64,000 bases of DNA from JANXUC01 sp964619065 (GCA_964619065.1 CAZUCC010000021.1:5692-69691); one strand, 5' to 3'; shown: positions 17,563-25,112, counted from the first letter of the stretch. Translations and numbers: made by a program. Notes: a model not told the origin generated them from the letters alone.

Positions 17563-19167
17563 ATGGCAAGTCCCAATCAGAAATACGACGCAATTGTGAT
17601 CGGCGGCGGCCACAACGGGCTAACGCACGCCGCATACCTCGCGCGGGGCGGCAAAAAAGTGCTGGTCCTGGAGCGGCGGCATATCGTCGGCGGCGCCGCC
17701 GTCACGGAAGAGGTTTTTCCCGGCTTCAAGTTTTCGGTATGTTCTTACGTGGTCTCACTGCTGCGGCCGGAGATCATTCGCGATCTGGATTTGCCCCGGC
17801 ATGGTCTTGAAATTCTGCCCCTCGACGGCACTTTTACGCCCATGCTCAACGGAGACTACCTGTGGCGCGTGAACGACCACGGCAAATCGCGGCGCGAGAT
17901 TGCGCGGCACTCCAAGCTCGATGCCGAGGCCTACGAGGAATTCGGCAAAGCCATGCAGGCCATGTGCCGCTTTGTGAAGCCCATCCTCAGCATGGTACCG
18001 CCGGATCCCACCTCGCTGAATCCGCGCGAACTCATGAAGCTGCTCTTTCTCGGACGGCGCTTCCAGGGACTCGACGGCCAAGCCAAGTACGACCAGGTCC
18101 AGCTCATGACCATGAGCGCCATCGACTTCCTCGACCAGTGGTTCGAGACCGATGTGCTCAAGGCAACCATGTCGGCTTCCGGCATCATCGGCACGTTTCT
18201 CGGTGTGCGCTCGCCCGGAACTGCCTACGTACTGCTGCATCACTACATGGGAGAAATTGACGGAGCCTTCCGCGCCTGGGGATTTGCCCGCGGCGGCACC
18301 GGAGCCATTTCTAACGCCATCGCCGATGCGGCCCGCGAACTGGGCGTCGAAATCCGTTGCAAGGCAGGCATTTCAAAGATTCTCGTCAAAAATGGCAAAG
18401 CCAACGGCGTAGTATTGGCCAACGGCGACGAGATTTATGCGGATGTAATTTCATCGAGCGTCGACCCGCGGCTGACGTTCACTAAGTTTCTGGAACCTTC
18501 CGAACTGCCCAGCGATTTTCTGGAAGACGTGAACCGCTATAAGTTTCGCGGGTCTTCGGGCAAAGTAAATTTAGCGCTCGACGCGCTCCCGAACTTCAAG
18601 TGTCTACCGGGCGAAGGCTTACACCTGCGCGGCGCAATTTCCATTTCCCCGAGTGTTGAATATATGGAACGCGCTTACGATGACGCGAAATACGGTAATT
18701 TCTCCCGCAAGCCCTACATCGATTGCGTCATCCCAAGCTTGACCGACCCGTCCCTCGCGCCTCCGGGAAAGCATGTAATGTCGTGTTTTGTGCAGTACGC
18801 ACCCTACAAGCTGGCTCCCGGCCTTCATTGGGACACAGAAAAGGAAAAATTCGGCGACACCGTCATCAATACGCTGGCTGAACACGCTCCAAATATCAAA
18901 GACATCATCCTGCACCGCCAAATCGTTACGCCGCTCGATCTCGAGCGCGAATGGGGATTGAGCGAAGGCAATATTTTTCAGGGAGAACTCTCTTTAGAGC
19001 AACTGTTTTTCCTCCGCCCCGTCCCCGGCTGGGCGCAGTTCCGCACTCCTATCAAGAATCTGTATATCTGCGGTTCGGCGGCGCACCCCGGCGGCGGCAT
19101 CATGGGCGCCCCCGGTCGCCTCGCCGCAGTAGAAGTACTAAAAGATTCCCCCGGAAAAGTCGCATGA
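17563..19167 (+). CDS. FAD-dependent oxidoreductase, phytoene-desaturase/PYROXD2-like (copy 1)
   Basis: A 534-residue flavoprotein. The FAD-binding Rossmann site is VIGGGHNGLTHAAYLARGG (about 12-30) ending at the acidic ribose contact LVLERR, followed by the VGGAAVTEE loop of the CrtI/amine-oxidase superfamily. The C-terminal FAD segment is LYICGSAAHPGGGIMGAPG. Sequence landmarks such as QWFETDVLKA, FARGGTGAISNAIADAA and YDDAKYGNFSRKPYIDCVIPSLTDPSLAP match the NAD(P)/FAD oxidoreductases related to PYROXD2, whose substrates are mostly unknown. A paralogue with the same landmarks is at 20005-21591, with a RibD/DHFR-like gene between them. It does not belong to a visible carotenoid cluster. Confidence 0.88.
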   Translation: MASPNQKYDAIVIGGGHNGLTHAAYLARGGKKVLVLERRHIVGGAAVTEEVFPGFKFSVCSYVVSLLRPEIIRDLDLPRHGLEILPLDGTFTPMLNGDYLWRVNDHGKSRREIARHSKLDAEAYEEFGKAMQAMCRFVKPILSMVPPDPTSLNPRELMKLLFLGRRFQGLDGQAKYDQVQLMTMSAIDFLDQWFETDVLKATMSASGIIGTFLGVRSPGTAYVLLHHYMGEIDGAFRAWGFARGGTGAISNAIADAARELGVEIRCKAGISKILVKNGKANGVVLANGDEIYADVISSSVDPRLTFTKFLEPSELPSDFLEDVNRYKFRGSSGKVNLALDALPNFKCLPGEGLHLRGAISISPSVEYMERAYDDAKYGNFSRKPYIDCVIPSLTDPSLAPPGKHVMSCFVQYAPYKLAPGLHWDTEKEKFGDTVINTLAEHAPNIKDIILHRQIVTPLDLEREWGLSEGNIFQGELSLEQLFFLRPVPGWAQFRTPIKNLYICGSAAHPGGGIMGAPGRLAAVEVLKDSPGKVA

Positions 19168-19177
19168 GTCCGTGTAG

Positions 19178-19197
19178 CGCGGGCATTCCTGCCCGCG
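19178..19197. repeat. Short hairpin (CGCGGGC stem)
   Basis: cgcgggc (19178-19184), loop attcct, gcccgcg (19191-19197). It lies directly after the first FAD oxidoreductase gene, preceded by tgtag. No T-run follows, so a factor-independent terminator is unlikely; it fits the local family of intergenic hairpins. Confidence 0.6.
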
Positions 19198-19229
19198 AAA
19201 ACTAAAAGGGACGGGTTCGGGAGGGCTCC

Positions 19230-19826
19230 GTGAAGCTATCGGTCTTTTGTGGTGTGAGTGTTGATGGATTTTTGGCTCGGCCAGACGATTCAGTGGACTT
19301 CCTCGACACCGGCGAACACGTGCCGCACGGCTACGAGGAATTCATCAAAAGCGTGGATGTTGTTGTGATCGGGCGCAAGACCTACGAATTCGTTGTTCGG
19401 TACGGTAGTTGGGTGTATGGCAAGAAGCCTGTTGTCGTGCTGAGCACCCGACATCTGGATTTTTCATGGATCAAGAACGGCGTGGTCGAGCGGAGGTCCG
19501 GTGACCCTGCCGAGATCGTAAAACTTCTCCAAGCACGCGGCTGCAAACATGCGTATATCGACGGTGGCGTCACGATTCAGCGATTCCTGGCTGCGAAACT
19601 CATTGACCGAATGGTAGTCACACGCGTTCCAGTTCTTATTGGTCAAGGTGTTCCATTGTTTGGGCCTTTGCTGCATGACATCAAATTAAAACACGTTGCC
19701 ACGCGCACCTATAGCGGCGGTCTGGTGCAGAGTGAATATGGGTTCAACTATGTGACTGGTAGCAGGACCCGCAAAACGAAGGGCCGCGCGAAAGGCAAGG
19801 AAGAACCAAAACAGCAAAAGCGTTGA
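19230..19826 (+). CDS. Dihydrofolate reductase/RibD C-terminal family protein
   Basis: A 198-residue cytoplasmic protein starting at GTG behind gggag. It has the RibD_C/DHFR-like layout: MKLSVFCGVSVDGFLARPDDSVDFL at the N-terminus, VVVIGRKTYEFV around 47-58, VVVLSTR, and YIDGGVTIQRFLAAKLIDRMVVTRVPVLIGQG (about 110-140), the NADPH-binding Gly pair being in DGG. Proteins like this are putative reductases whose substrates are rarely folate itself. The last 30 residues are a Lys/Arg/Glu tail without structure. It sits between two paralogous flavoenzymes in the same direction. Confidence 0.88.
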   Translation: MKLSVFCGVSVDGFLARPDDSVDFLDTGEHVPHGYEEFIKSVDVVVIGRKTYEFVVRYGSWVYGKKPVVVLSTRHLDFSWIKNGVVERRSGDPAEIVKLLQARGCKHAYIDGGVTIQRFLAAKLIDRMVVTRVPVLIGQGVPLFGPLLHDIKLKHVATRTYSGGLVQSEYGFNYVTGSRTRKTKGRAKGKEEPKQQKR

Positions 19827-20004
19827 GGAGGTTGCTGATGTGCGCGTGATAGATTAACAATTCCTGCCGGGCGCCCCGCCCTTGTCGCGTTCTTTGCGAT
19901 AGGTGGGTATGTTGAGGAATACAGCGGCTTTAGCCGCCGAGGTAAGGTTTTGCACTAGGGCGCGCCATCTGGCGTGCTGAAAAATAGCTCGCAACAAGGA
20001 CACC

Positions 20005-21591
20005 ATGCCCGAAACCCGCGACACACTCATTCTCGGAGGCGGCCACAACGGCCTTGTCACCGCATTTTATCTGGCGAAAGCGGGCTGCAAACCACTGGTC
20101 ATCGAACGCCGTCCGCAGGTGGGAGGCGCCGCCATTACCGAGGAATTCCATCCTGGATTCCGCTGCTCCACTTTAGCCCACGCGGCCGGTCCGTTACGCG
20201 CCGAGATTGCGCGCGACATGAATCTCGAAGCCCACGGGCTGAAGATGATCCGCCCCGACGTTGGCGTCACAGCGCTGTCGCCGGAGGGTCAGGCGCTGCC
20301 ACTCTTCAACGACGTACAGCGCGCGGCGCAGGAAGTAGCTAAGTTTTCACAAAAAGATGCGGCGAAGTATTCCGAATTGCGTGCCACGATGGAAAAACTG
20401 GGCAAGGTGCTGCAACAAGCACTCGCGCTCACTCCACCCGACATCGACCACCCTGGCTCCAATGACCTCTGGGCGCTGTTGAAAACCGGCAAGGCGCTTA
20501 AGGGTCTGGGCAAGAAAGACATGTATCGTCTGCTGCGCTGGGGCCCGATGGCGGTTGCGGACTTCGTCAGCGAGTGGTTTGAGACCGACCTGCTCCGCGC
20601 CACTGTGGCCGCGCGTGGCGTTTTCGGAACATCGCTGGGACCGTGGTCTGCAGGCAGCACACTGGTTTTGCTGCTGCGCTCGGCGGGTGATCCGCATCCG
20701 GCAGGATCAGCCTGGCTCGCCCAAGGTGGCACGGGGACCATTACTCAGGCGATGGCGAAAGCTGCGCAAGCTGCCGGTGCAGAGATTCGCACAGGCGTTG
20801 AAGTCATTGAGATTCGTGTGAAGGACAGCTCCGCCACGAGCGTGGTCCTCAGCACCGGAGAAGAGATTGCCGCCCGCACCATTATTTCCAACGCCGATCC
20901 CAAGCGCACCCTGCTCAAACTCGTAGACCCCATGCATCTTGACCCGAGCTTTCTGGAGAAGCTGCGCAACTACCGGTCTTTGGGCACAGTAGCGAAGGTC
21001 AACCTCGCGTTAGCAGGGGCGCCTAGCTTCACCGCGCTAGCTTCCGCCGACTCCGCAGCTCTGAACGGCCGCATTCACATTGGCCCGGGCATCGACTACA
21101 TCGAACGCGCGTATGACGAATCGAAGTATGGCAATTTCTCCAAACAGCCGTATCTCGATATCATCATCCCCTCGCTGACCGATCCTTCGCTGGCGCCTGC
21201 GGGGAAACACGTCATGTCGGTTTACATGCAGTACGCTCCTTACAAGCTGAAGGGCGACACCTGGGACAATCAGCGTGTCGCACTCGCCGACACGGTAGTC
21301 AAGACGCTGGCGCAATACGCGCCAACTCTGCCGTCGCAAATTTTGACGCACCAGATCATCACGCCGCAGGATTTGGAGGACACTTACGGAATGACAGGCG
21401 GCCACATCTTTCACGGGGAACTCTCGCTCGATCAGTTCTTCACCATGCGCCCGCTGCTCAACTGGGGGCGTTACCGGACACCGTTACGCAACCTGTACTT
21501 ATGCGGCTCCGGCACGCATCCGGGCGATGGCTTAACAGGCGGATCAGGCGTCAATGCCGCGCGAGAGATACTAAAAGACCTAAAGAAGTGA
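20005..21591 (+). CDS. FAD-dependent oxidoreductase, phytoene-desaturase/PYROXD2-like (copy 2)
   Basis: A 528-residue flavoprotein; aagga stands ahead of the ATG. FAD site: LILGGGHNGLVTAFYLAKAG (about 8-27) followed by LVIERRPQVGGAAITEE. It shares many blocks with the copy at 17563-19167, such as EWFETDLLRA, AQGGTGTITQAMAKAAQAAG, YDESKYGNFSKQPYLDIIIPSLTDPSLAP, HVMSVYMQYAPYKL and LYLCGSGTHPGDGLTGGSG, so the two arose by duplication. The lid region (about 85-200) differs more, hinting at different substrates. Reaction not predictable beyond FAD-linked desaturation or amine oxidation. Confidence 0.88.
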   Translation: MPETRDTLILGGGHNGLVTAFYLAKAGCKPLVIERRPQVGGAAITEEFHPGFRCSTLAHAAGPLRAEIARDMNLEAHGLKMIRPDVGVTALSPEGQALPLFNDVQRAAQEVAKFSQKDAAKYSELRATMEKLGKVLQQALALTPPDIDHPGSNDLWALLKTGKALKGLGKKDMYRLLRWGPMAVADFVSEWFETDLLRATVAARGVFGTSLGPWSAGSTLVLLLRSAGDPHPAGSAWLAQGGTGTITQAMAKAAQAAGAEIRTGVEVIEIRVKDSSATSVVLSTGEEIAARTIISNADPKRTLLKLVDPMHLDPSFLEKLRNYRSLGTVAKVNLALAGAPSFTALASADSAALNGRIHIGPGIDYIERAYDESKYGNFSKQPYLDIIIPSLTDPSLAPAGKHVMSVYMQYAPYKLKGDTWDNQRVALADTVVKTLAQYAPTLPSQILTHQIITPQDLEDTYGMTGGHIFHGELSLDQFFTMRPLLNWGRYRTPLRNLYLCGSGTHPGDGLTGGSGVNAAREILKDLKK

Positions 21592-21612
21592 GCTTGCATG
21601 AAGTTCGTGTGG

Positions 21613-21630
21613 GGCGGGCCCTCGCCTGCC
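21613..21630. repeat. Short imperfect hairpin (GGCGGGC/GCCTGCC)
   Basis: ggcgggc (21613-21619), a 4-base loop, gcctgcc (21624-21630), with one G-T pair. It lies just ahead of purU and belongs by appearance to the same family as the elements at 17504 and 19178. It is too close to the purU start to leave much room for a separate promoter. Confidence 0.5.
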
Positions 21631-21639
21631 ATGTAAGTT

Positions 21640-22494
21640 ATGAAAAATAACGTCGTCCTATTAATTTCCTGTCCCGACCGCAAAGGCTTGGTTGCCACCG
21701 TTTCCGATTTCATCTTCAAACACAACGGCAATATCGTTCACACCGACGAGCATACAGATGCCGAATTCGAGCGCTTCCTGATGCGGGTGGAATGGAACCT
21801 CGACGGATTCGATCTCCCTCTGCCCGATTTCCCGCGCATCTTTGCTCCCATAGCGGAACGGTTCGAGATGCAGTGGCGCGTAGCGAACTGCGCCGACCGG
21901 TTACGTATGGCGATCTTCGTCTCGAAATACGACCACTGCATGGCCGACCTGCTGTATCGCCAGCAGAGTGGCGAACTCGCCTGTGAAATTCCATTGATTC
22001 TGAGCAACCACGACGACTGCCAGAAACTTGCCGGCTTTTACGGAATTCCCTTTGTCGTAATTCCGGTCACCAAAGAGAACAAGCCGCAAGCTGAGGCGCA
22101 ACAGTTGCGTTTGCTGCGCGAGCACCGCATTGACCTCGTTGTTCTGGCACGGTACATGCAAGTATTGAGCCCCGAATTTATCCGCGAGTATCCCAGCCGC
22201 ATCATCAACATTCACCACTCGTTTCTGCCGGCCTTCATCGGCGCCAAGCCCTATCATCAGGCGTTCGAACGCGGCGTGAAACTCATCGGCGCGACCAGTC
22301 ATTACGTCACGGAAGTTCTGGACGACGGCCCCATCATCGAGCAAGATGTGGTCCGTATTTCGCACCGCGACGCCCTGGACGACCTGCTGCAAAAGGGCCG
22401 CGACTTGGAGAAGGTTGTACTCTCGCGCGGCGTGCGCTGGCACCTGGAGAATCGCGTGCTTCTCTATGGGAACAAGACGGTCGTATTCCAATAG
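21640..22494 (+). CDS. purU: Formyltetrahydrofolate deformylase
   Basis: A 284-residue enzyme with the full PurU layout. Residues 1-80 are an ACT domain (LISCPDRKGLVATVSDFIFKHNGNI in pieces), residues 88-284 a formyltransferase fold. Catalytic residues of the family are visible: Asn190 and His192 in IINIHHSF and an Asp at 228-229 in LDDGPIIEQD; HYVTEVLDDGPI is diagnostic for PurU against PurN. It releases formate from 10-formyl-THF, balancing one-carbon pools and feeding formate to PurT. An 80-base gap follows, ending at the insertion point of a transposon. Confidence 0.95.
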   Translation: MKNNVVLLISCPDRKGLVATVSDFIFKHNGNIVHTDEHTDAEFERFLMRVEWNLDGFDLPLPDFPRIFAPIAERFEMQWRVANCADRLRMAIFVSKYDHCMADLLYRQQSGELACEIPLILSNHDDCQKLAGFYGIPFVVIPVTKENKPQAEAQQLRLLREHRIDLVVLARYMQVLSPEFIREYPSRIINIHHSFLPAFIGAKPYHQAFERGVKLIGATSHYVTEVLDDGPIIEQDVVRISHRDALDDLLQKGRDLEKVVLSRGVRWHLENRVLLYGNKTVVFQ

Positions 22495-22565
22495 CCCGCC
22501 CGGCCGCTGGCACTGTGCCGGTTACATTCGATGACACCCGTAACTTGCTTTCGCGCCACCTCCTC

Positions 22566-22573
22566 CTAAACTG
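22566..22573. repeat. Target-site duplication, left copy (CTAAACTG)
   Basis: ctaaactg directly precedes the left end of the 22574-25104 element and is repeated exactly at 25105-25112 after its right end. An 8-base duplication fits IS1-family elements, which typically duplicate 8-9 bases. Confidence 0.85.
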
Positions 22574-22601
22574 GGTAGTGGTGCCGTTTCGCGTCCACAG
22601 G
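22574..22601 (+). repeat. Left terminal inverted repeat of the IS1-family transposon
   Basis: First 16 bases ggtagtggtgccgttt match the right end exactly; the next 12 agree at 7 positions, ending cacagg. It stops just before the stop codon of the coiled-coil gene at 22603. Confidence 0.85.
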
Positions 22602-22602
22602 A

Positions 22603-23559
22603 TCAATCGAGTGGTTTGCTGCCAATCGTTATATGGATTCTGTCTCTTTTCCTGACCTTATCGCTGTCTTTCGTATCCCTCCCAACCAACGTCGGGAGAC
22701 CCTCATCGTTAAGCTCCTTTCTAAGAGCCAGTACTGCTGGCAACCATTCCTTTAAATGTTCCTCTGGGATGCGGATCGCAATGCCGGAGGAAGCAACAAT
22801 TCCGGCTTCGTCATTAAACGACATGACCCCAACATTTTCGACTTCAGGCTTATGGAATATCCAGCCGTTCGAGCGAAGCATCATGTCCATCAATTGCATA
22901 AGGGCTGTTGAATCCGAGTCGCTGCTTACCCACAAATCGAAAGGTACTCCTGGAAATGGTTTGATCTTGGAAGCAATTTGCTCTTGCTGTGATTCGCTGA
23001 GACTTCGCGGTGTTTTCAGCCTTGCTAATTCTCTACTGACCCTAAGAACTTCCTCTTTTGCATTTGCTGCTTGTTGCAGGGCGTCAGCTAAGTGCGACGC
23101 CGCAGATGCGGCTTGCGTTTTAGCGGACACAATGTCGGACTCAAAGGTATCGGCTTCTTTTCTAGCCCCTTTCGCTAGAGTCAAAGCATTTGAGGAGGAA
23201 GATGTCGCTTTGTCCGATTGCTCTTTCGCGCCTTTCGCTGCCCCCGCTGCTTCGGTAGCAGATGTCTTGGCATCGAGGGCACGTTTGTTAGCGTCGGAAA
23301 TTTCACTGTCCGATATGACTTGGAGTTGGTGCGAGAACAGAAAGATTCCACCGTCTCCAACGAGTTCACCTAGCACGCCGACAATCACAAGCATTTCGCA
23401 AATCTTCATTCGTCGGCTATGTGGATCGGGCGTTTTGTATTCGCCTACGAGACCAACAACGAGAATGATGCCGAATATGAATAGCACCAATTCTGACCAA
23501 TTCAGGGCAGAGCTGGTGGCCACCTTTGACAGGGAAAATAGTGAGAAGAAATATTCCAT
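22603..23559 (-). CDS. Membrane-anchored coiled-coil protein, transposon passenger
   Basis: A 318-residue protein of no recognised family. Two hydrophobic spans lie at about 22-40 (ELVLFIFGIILVVGLVGEY) and 53-75. Residues about 82-205 are a long alanine/lysine/serine-rich helix with heptad pattern (SATEAAGAAKGAKEQSDKA and similar), a probable coiled coil. Residues 208-318 form a compact mixed domain (LWVSSDSDSTALMQLMDMML, then GIAIRIPEEHLKEW) that ends basic. The topology suggests a membrane anchor with a long stalk and a soluble head. The ATG follows an in-frame stop, with gggag very close. It fills the left arm of the transposon and is divergent from the transposase. Confidence 0.75.
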   Translation of the reverse strand: MEYFFSLFSLSKVATSSALNWSELVLFIFGIILVVGLVGEYKTPDPHSRRMKICEMLVIVGVLGELVGDGGIFLFSHQLQVISDSEISDANKRALDAKTSATEAAGAAKGAKEQSDKATSSSSNALTLAKGARKEADTFESDIVSAKTQAASAASHLADALQQAANAKEEVLRVSRELARLKTPRSLSESQQEQIASKIKPFPGVPFDLWVSSDSDSTALMQLMDMMLRSNGWIFHKPEVENVGVMSFNDEAGIVASSGIAIRIPEEHLKEWLPAVLALRKELNDEGLPTLVGRDTKDSDKVRKRDRIHITIGSKPLD

Positions 23560-23655
23560 ATCTCCCTACAGCCTCATGGGTGCTATCGGTTTTGCGATCC
23601 AAGCAATTGCCGTGCTGATTATAGCAATCAGGCGGTTTAAGGGTAAATAAATGTT

Positions 23656-23685
23656 AATATAACGCTTGACATTTGCCGTTATATT
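23656..23685. promoter_or_regulatory. Candidate operator palindrome AATATAACG-N12-CGTTATATT
   Basis: A perfect 9-base inverted repeat, aatataacg (23656-23664) and cgttatatt (23677-23685), overlaps the -35 box and spacer of the promoter driving the transposase. A protein bound here would block transcription. Candidate binders encoded in the same unit are the transposase's N-terminal helix-turn-helix and the Phd-like protein. Palindrome seen; function inferred. Confidence 0.5.
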
Positions 23686-23694
23686 GCCTATATT
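23666..23694 (+). promoter_or_regulatory. Sigma-70-type promoter for the transposase
   Basis: ttgaca (23666-23671) and tatatt (23689-23694) are separated by exactly 17 bases, a near-consensus housekeeping promoter 19 bases ahead of the ATG at 23714. This is the clearest promoter in the window. Confidence 0.7.
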
Positions 23695-23713
23695 GTGCCT
23701 AGGTGAAGCGGCA

Positions 23714-24598
23714 ATGAACCAATTAAGCACAGCAAAACGGGCACAGATCATAGCGGCTCTAGTCGAGGGAAATTCGATTAACGCGACGTGCCGAATGCTT
23801 GGAGTCGGAAAACATACCGTGCTACGGTTGCTGGAAGATGCCGGATGCGCCTGCGCTGCCTATCACGATGTGATGGTTCGCGGCCTGAATAGCAAGCGCG
23901 TGCAGTGCGATGAAATTTGGGCCTTCGTCTATGCCAAGCAAAAGAACGTAACGGCAGAGCAAATGGAACAAGGTGCCGGAGATGTTTGGACCTGGACGGC
24001 AATTGATGCCGACACTAAGCTAATCGTGTCCTACATGCTGGGGCATCGCGGCTTGAGTGTTGCGAAGGCATTCATGCAGGATGTTGCTAGCCGCATCTCG
24101 ACTCGCGTCCAGATCACCACAGACGGGCACCGGGTCTATGCAGAGGCCGTAGAGGAGGCTTTTGGAGCCAATGTGGATTACGCGATGCTGGTTAAGATTT
24201 ACGGCGCATCCAACGACAACCCAGAGTCACGCTATAGCCCTGCTACCTGCATTGGATGCCGCACTGGAGTTCTTGCTGGCAGTCCAAACCCGGACCATAT
24301 CAGCACCTCGTTCGTAGAGCGGCAAAACCTTTCGATGAGGATGGGAATGCGCCGCTTCACGCGCTTAACTAATGGTTTCAGCAAGAAGTTTGAGAACCAC
24401 GCGCACCAAGTCGCGCTCTATTTTTTTCATTACAACTTCTGTCGGATACACAAGAGCCTTCGGGTTACGCCAGCAATGGAAGCGGGGCTAACAGATCACG
24501 TGTGGACTTTGGAGGAACTGGTTAGCTTGCTGCCTGAGAAAAAGCCGAACGCGAAGGCGGACAAAGCACTAGTTTTACAAGCACTCAATCGAGCATAA
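23714..24598 (+). CDS. IS1-family transposase
   Basis: A 294-residue DDE transposase in one frame, without the frameshift used by classical IS1. Residues 4-45 form a helix-turn-helix (SINATCRMLGVGKHTVLRLL). The catalytic residues of the IS1 group are visible: Asp66 in CDEIWAFV, Asp137 in TTDGHRVY and Glu202 in FVERQNL, followed by the typical R-rich stretch RMGMRRFTRLTNGFSKKFENH. The core looks complete. ATG 23714 lies right behind a near-consensus promoter; the frame is open upstream but begins inside the promoter. Its stop is 8 bases from the antitoxin-like gene, so the two form an operon. It should cut and join the GGTAGTGG ends of this element. Confidence 0.92.
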   Translation: MNQLSTAKRAQIIAALVEGNSINATCRMLGVGKHTVLRLLEDAGCACAAYHDVMVRGLNSKRVQCDEIWAFVYAKQKNVTAEQMEQGAGDVWTWTAIDADTKLIVSYMLGHRGLSVAKAFMQDVASRISTRVQITTDGHRVYAEAVEEAFGANVDYAMLVKIYGASNDNPESRYSPATCIGCRTGVLAGSPNPDHISTSFVERQNLSMRMGMRRFTRLTNGFSKKFENHAHQVALYFFHYNFCRIHKSLRVTPAMEAGLTDHVWTLEELVSLLPEKKPNAKADKALVLQALNRA

Positions 24599-24606
24599 GG
24601 GGATTT

Positions 24607-24813
24607 ATGGCAAAAGCAAATCAGGTTTCGATTCCGTATTTAGACCCAAGCGTGCAGCATGTTGGCATCAGCCGCTTGCGAGCGCTAAACGTAGCTCAAC
24701 TGCGGGCATTAGACAAGACGCTCGTGATTCAGGATAACGATAAACCACTGGCAGTGCTGCTCAAATATGAGCACTTTCTAGCGATGCAGGCAAAGATGCC
24801 CGATGAGGAATAG
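24607..24813 (+). CDS. Phd/YefM-like antitoxin-family protein, transposon passenger
   Basis: A 68-residue protein. The segment RALNVAQLRALDKTLVIQDN followed by DKPLAVLLKYEHFLAMQ resembles the Phd/YefM fold, where the pattern (I/V)xxxxKPxAVLxxYExxxxMQ marks the DNA-binding domain. The usual toxin-binding tail is short and acidic here (AKMPDEE). No toxin gene follows, as the next gene is on the other strand. Its position directly after the transposase with 8 bases between suggests it controls expression of the element rather than a toxin. This is inference; remote similarity only. Confidence 0.75.
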   Translation: MAKANQVSIPYLDPSVQHVGISRLRALNVAQLRALDKTLVIQDNDKPLAVLLKYEHFLAMQAKMPDEE

Positions 24814-24814
24814 G

Positions 24815-25039
24815 CTATTTATCTTCGGTCGCCTCGCGCACGATTCGCAAGGCATTTTGGCTTGAGTCCATCGGTTGGCACTTGTGAGCATCAAACTGCT
24901 TTTGGATCGCGTCGGTGCATTCTTTAACGCTATTGAGAGAAGTGGTGGGAGCCTTGAACTGCTGGCTACACGCAATACAGACCGCCAGGACTGGAGTAGA
25001 ACCGATGTGCTTGACAATGCGGATGGCCCGTTTCGGCAT
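24815..25039 (-). CDS. Small cysteine-containing protein, transposon passenger
   Basis: A 74-residue protein starting at ATG 25039 (an upstream TTG at 25090 would begin inside the terminal repeat and is less likely). It reads MPKRAIRIVKHIGSTPVLAVC, then a CIAC pair, FKAP, a middle helix, and a HKC site before the C-terminal ARIVREATE-like ending NALRIVREATEDK. The CxxC plus HxC arrangement suggests a small zinc-binding fold. It overlaps nothing and ends one base after the stop of the Phd-like gene on the other strand. Function unknown; I recall similar short proteins in soil Acidobacteriota but cannot confirm it. Confidence 0.65.
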   Translation of the reverse strand: MPKRAIRIVKHIGSTPVLAVCIACSQQFKAPTTSLNSVKECTDAIQKQFDAHKCQPMDSSQNALRIVREATEDK

Positions 25040-25076
25040 AACCACAGTCTCGCACACGTCCGATTCTCTAGCCAGC

Positions 25077-25104
25077 CCTGTGCAAAGCAAACGGCACCAC
25101 TACC
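25077..25104 (-). repeat. Right terminal inverted repeat of the IS1-family transposon
   Basis: Read inward on the minus strand it begins ggtagtggtgccgttt, identical to the left end for 16 bases, then continues imperfectly to cacagg. Confidence 0.85.
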
Positions 25105-25112
25105 CTAAACTG
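25105..25112. repeat. Target-site duplication, right copy (CTAAACTG)
   Basis: Exact copy of 22566-22573, directly after the right end. Only 5 bases separate it from the ATG of the HEAT-repeat gene. Confidence 0.85.

Larger units (their letters stand above)
22574..25104. mobile_element. IS1-family transposon, 2.5 kb, with passenger genes
   Basis: Both ends read ggtagtggtgccgttt inward: 22574-22589 on the plus strand and 25089-25104 as its exact reverse complement. Counting on to 28 bases the ends still agree at 23 positions, including cacagg. The 8-base CTAAACTG flanks both sides. The ends resemble those of IS1 (GGTnATGnTGCC, from memory), agreeing with the transposase family. Inside are four genes: a coiled-coil membrane protein (minus), the transposase (plus), an antitoxin-like protein (plus) and a small cysteine-containing protein (minus). 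IS1-family elements are usually about 0.7-1.3 kb without cargo, so this is a transposon-like relative. The intact ends, exact duplication and intact transposase suggest a fairly recent insertion. The content is visibly more A+T-rich than its neighbours. Confidence 0.9.
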
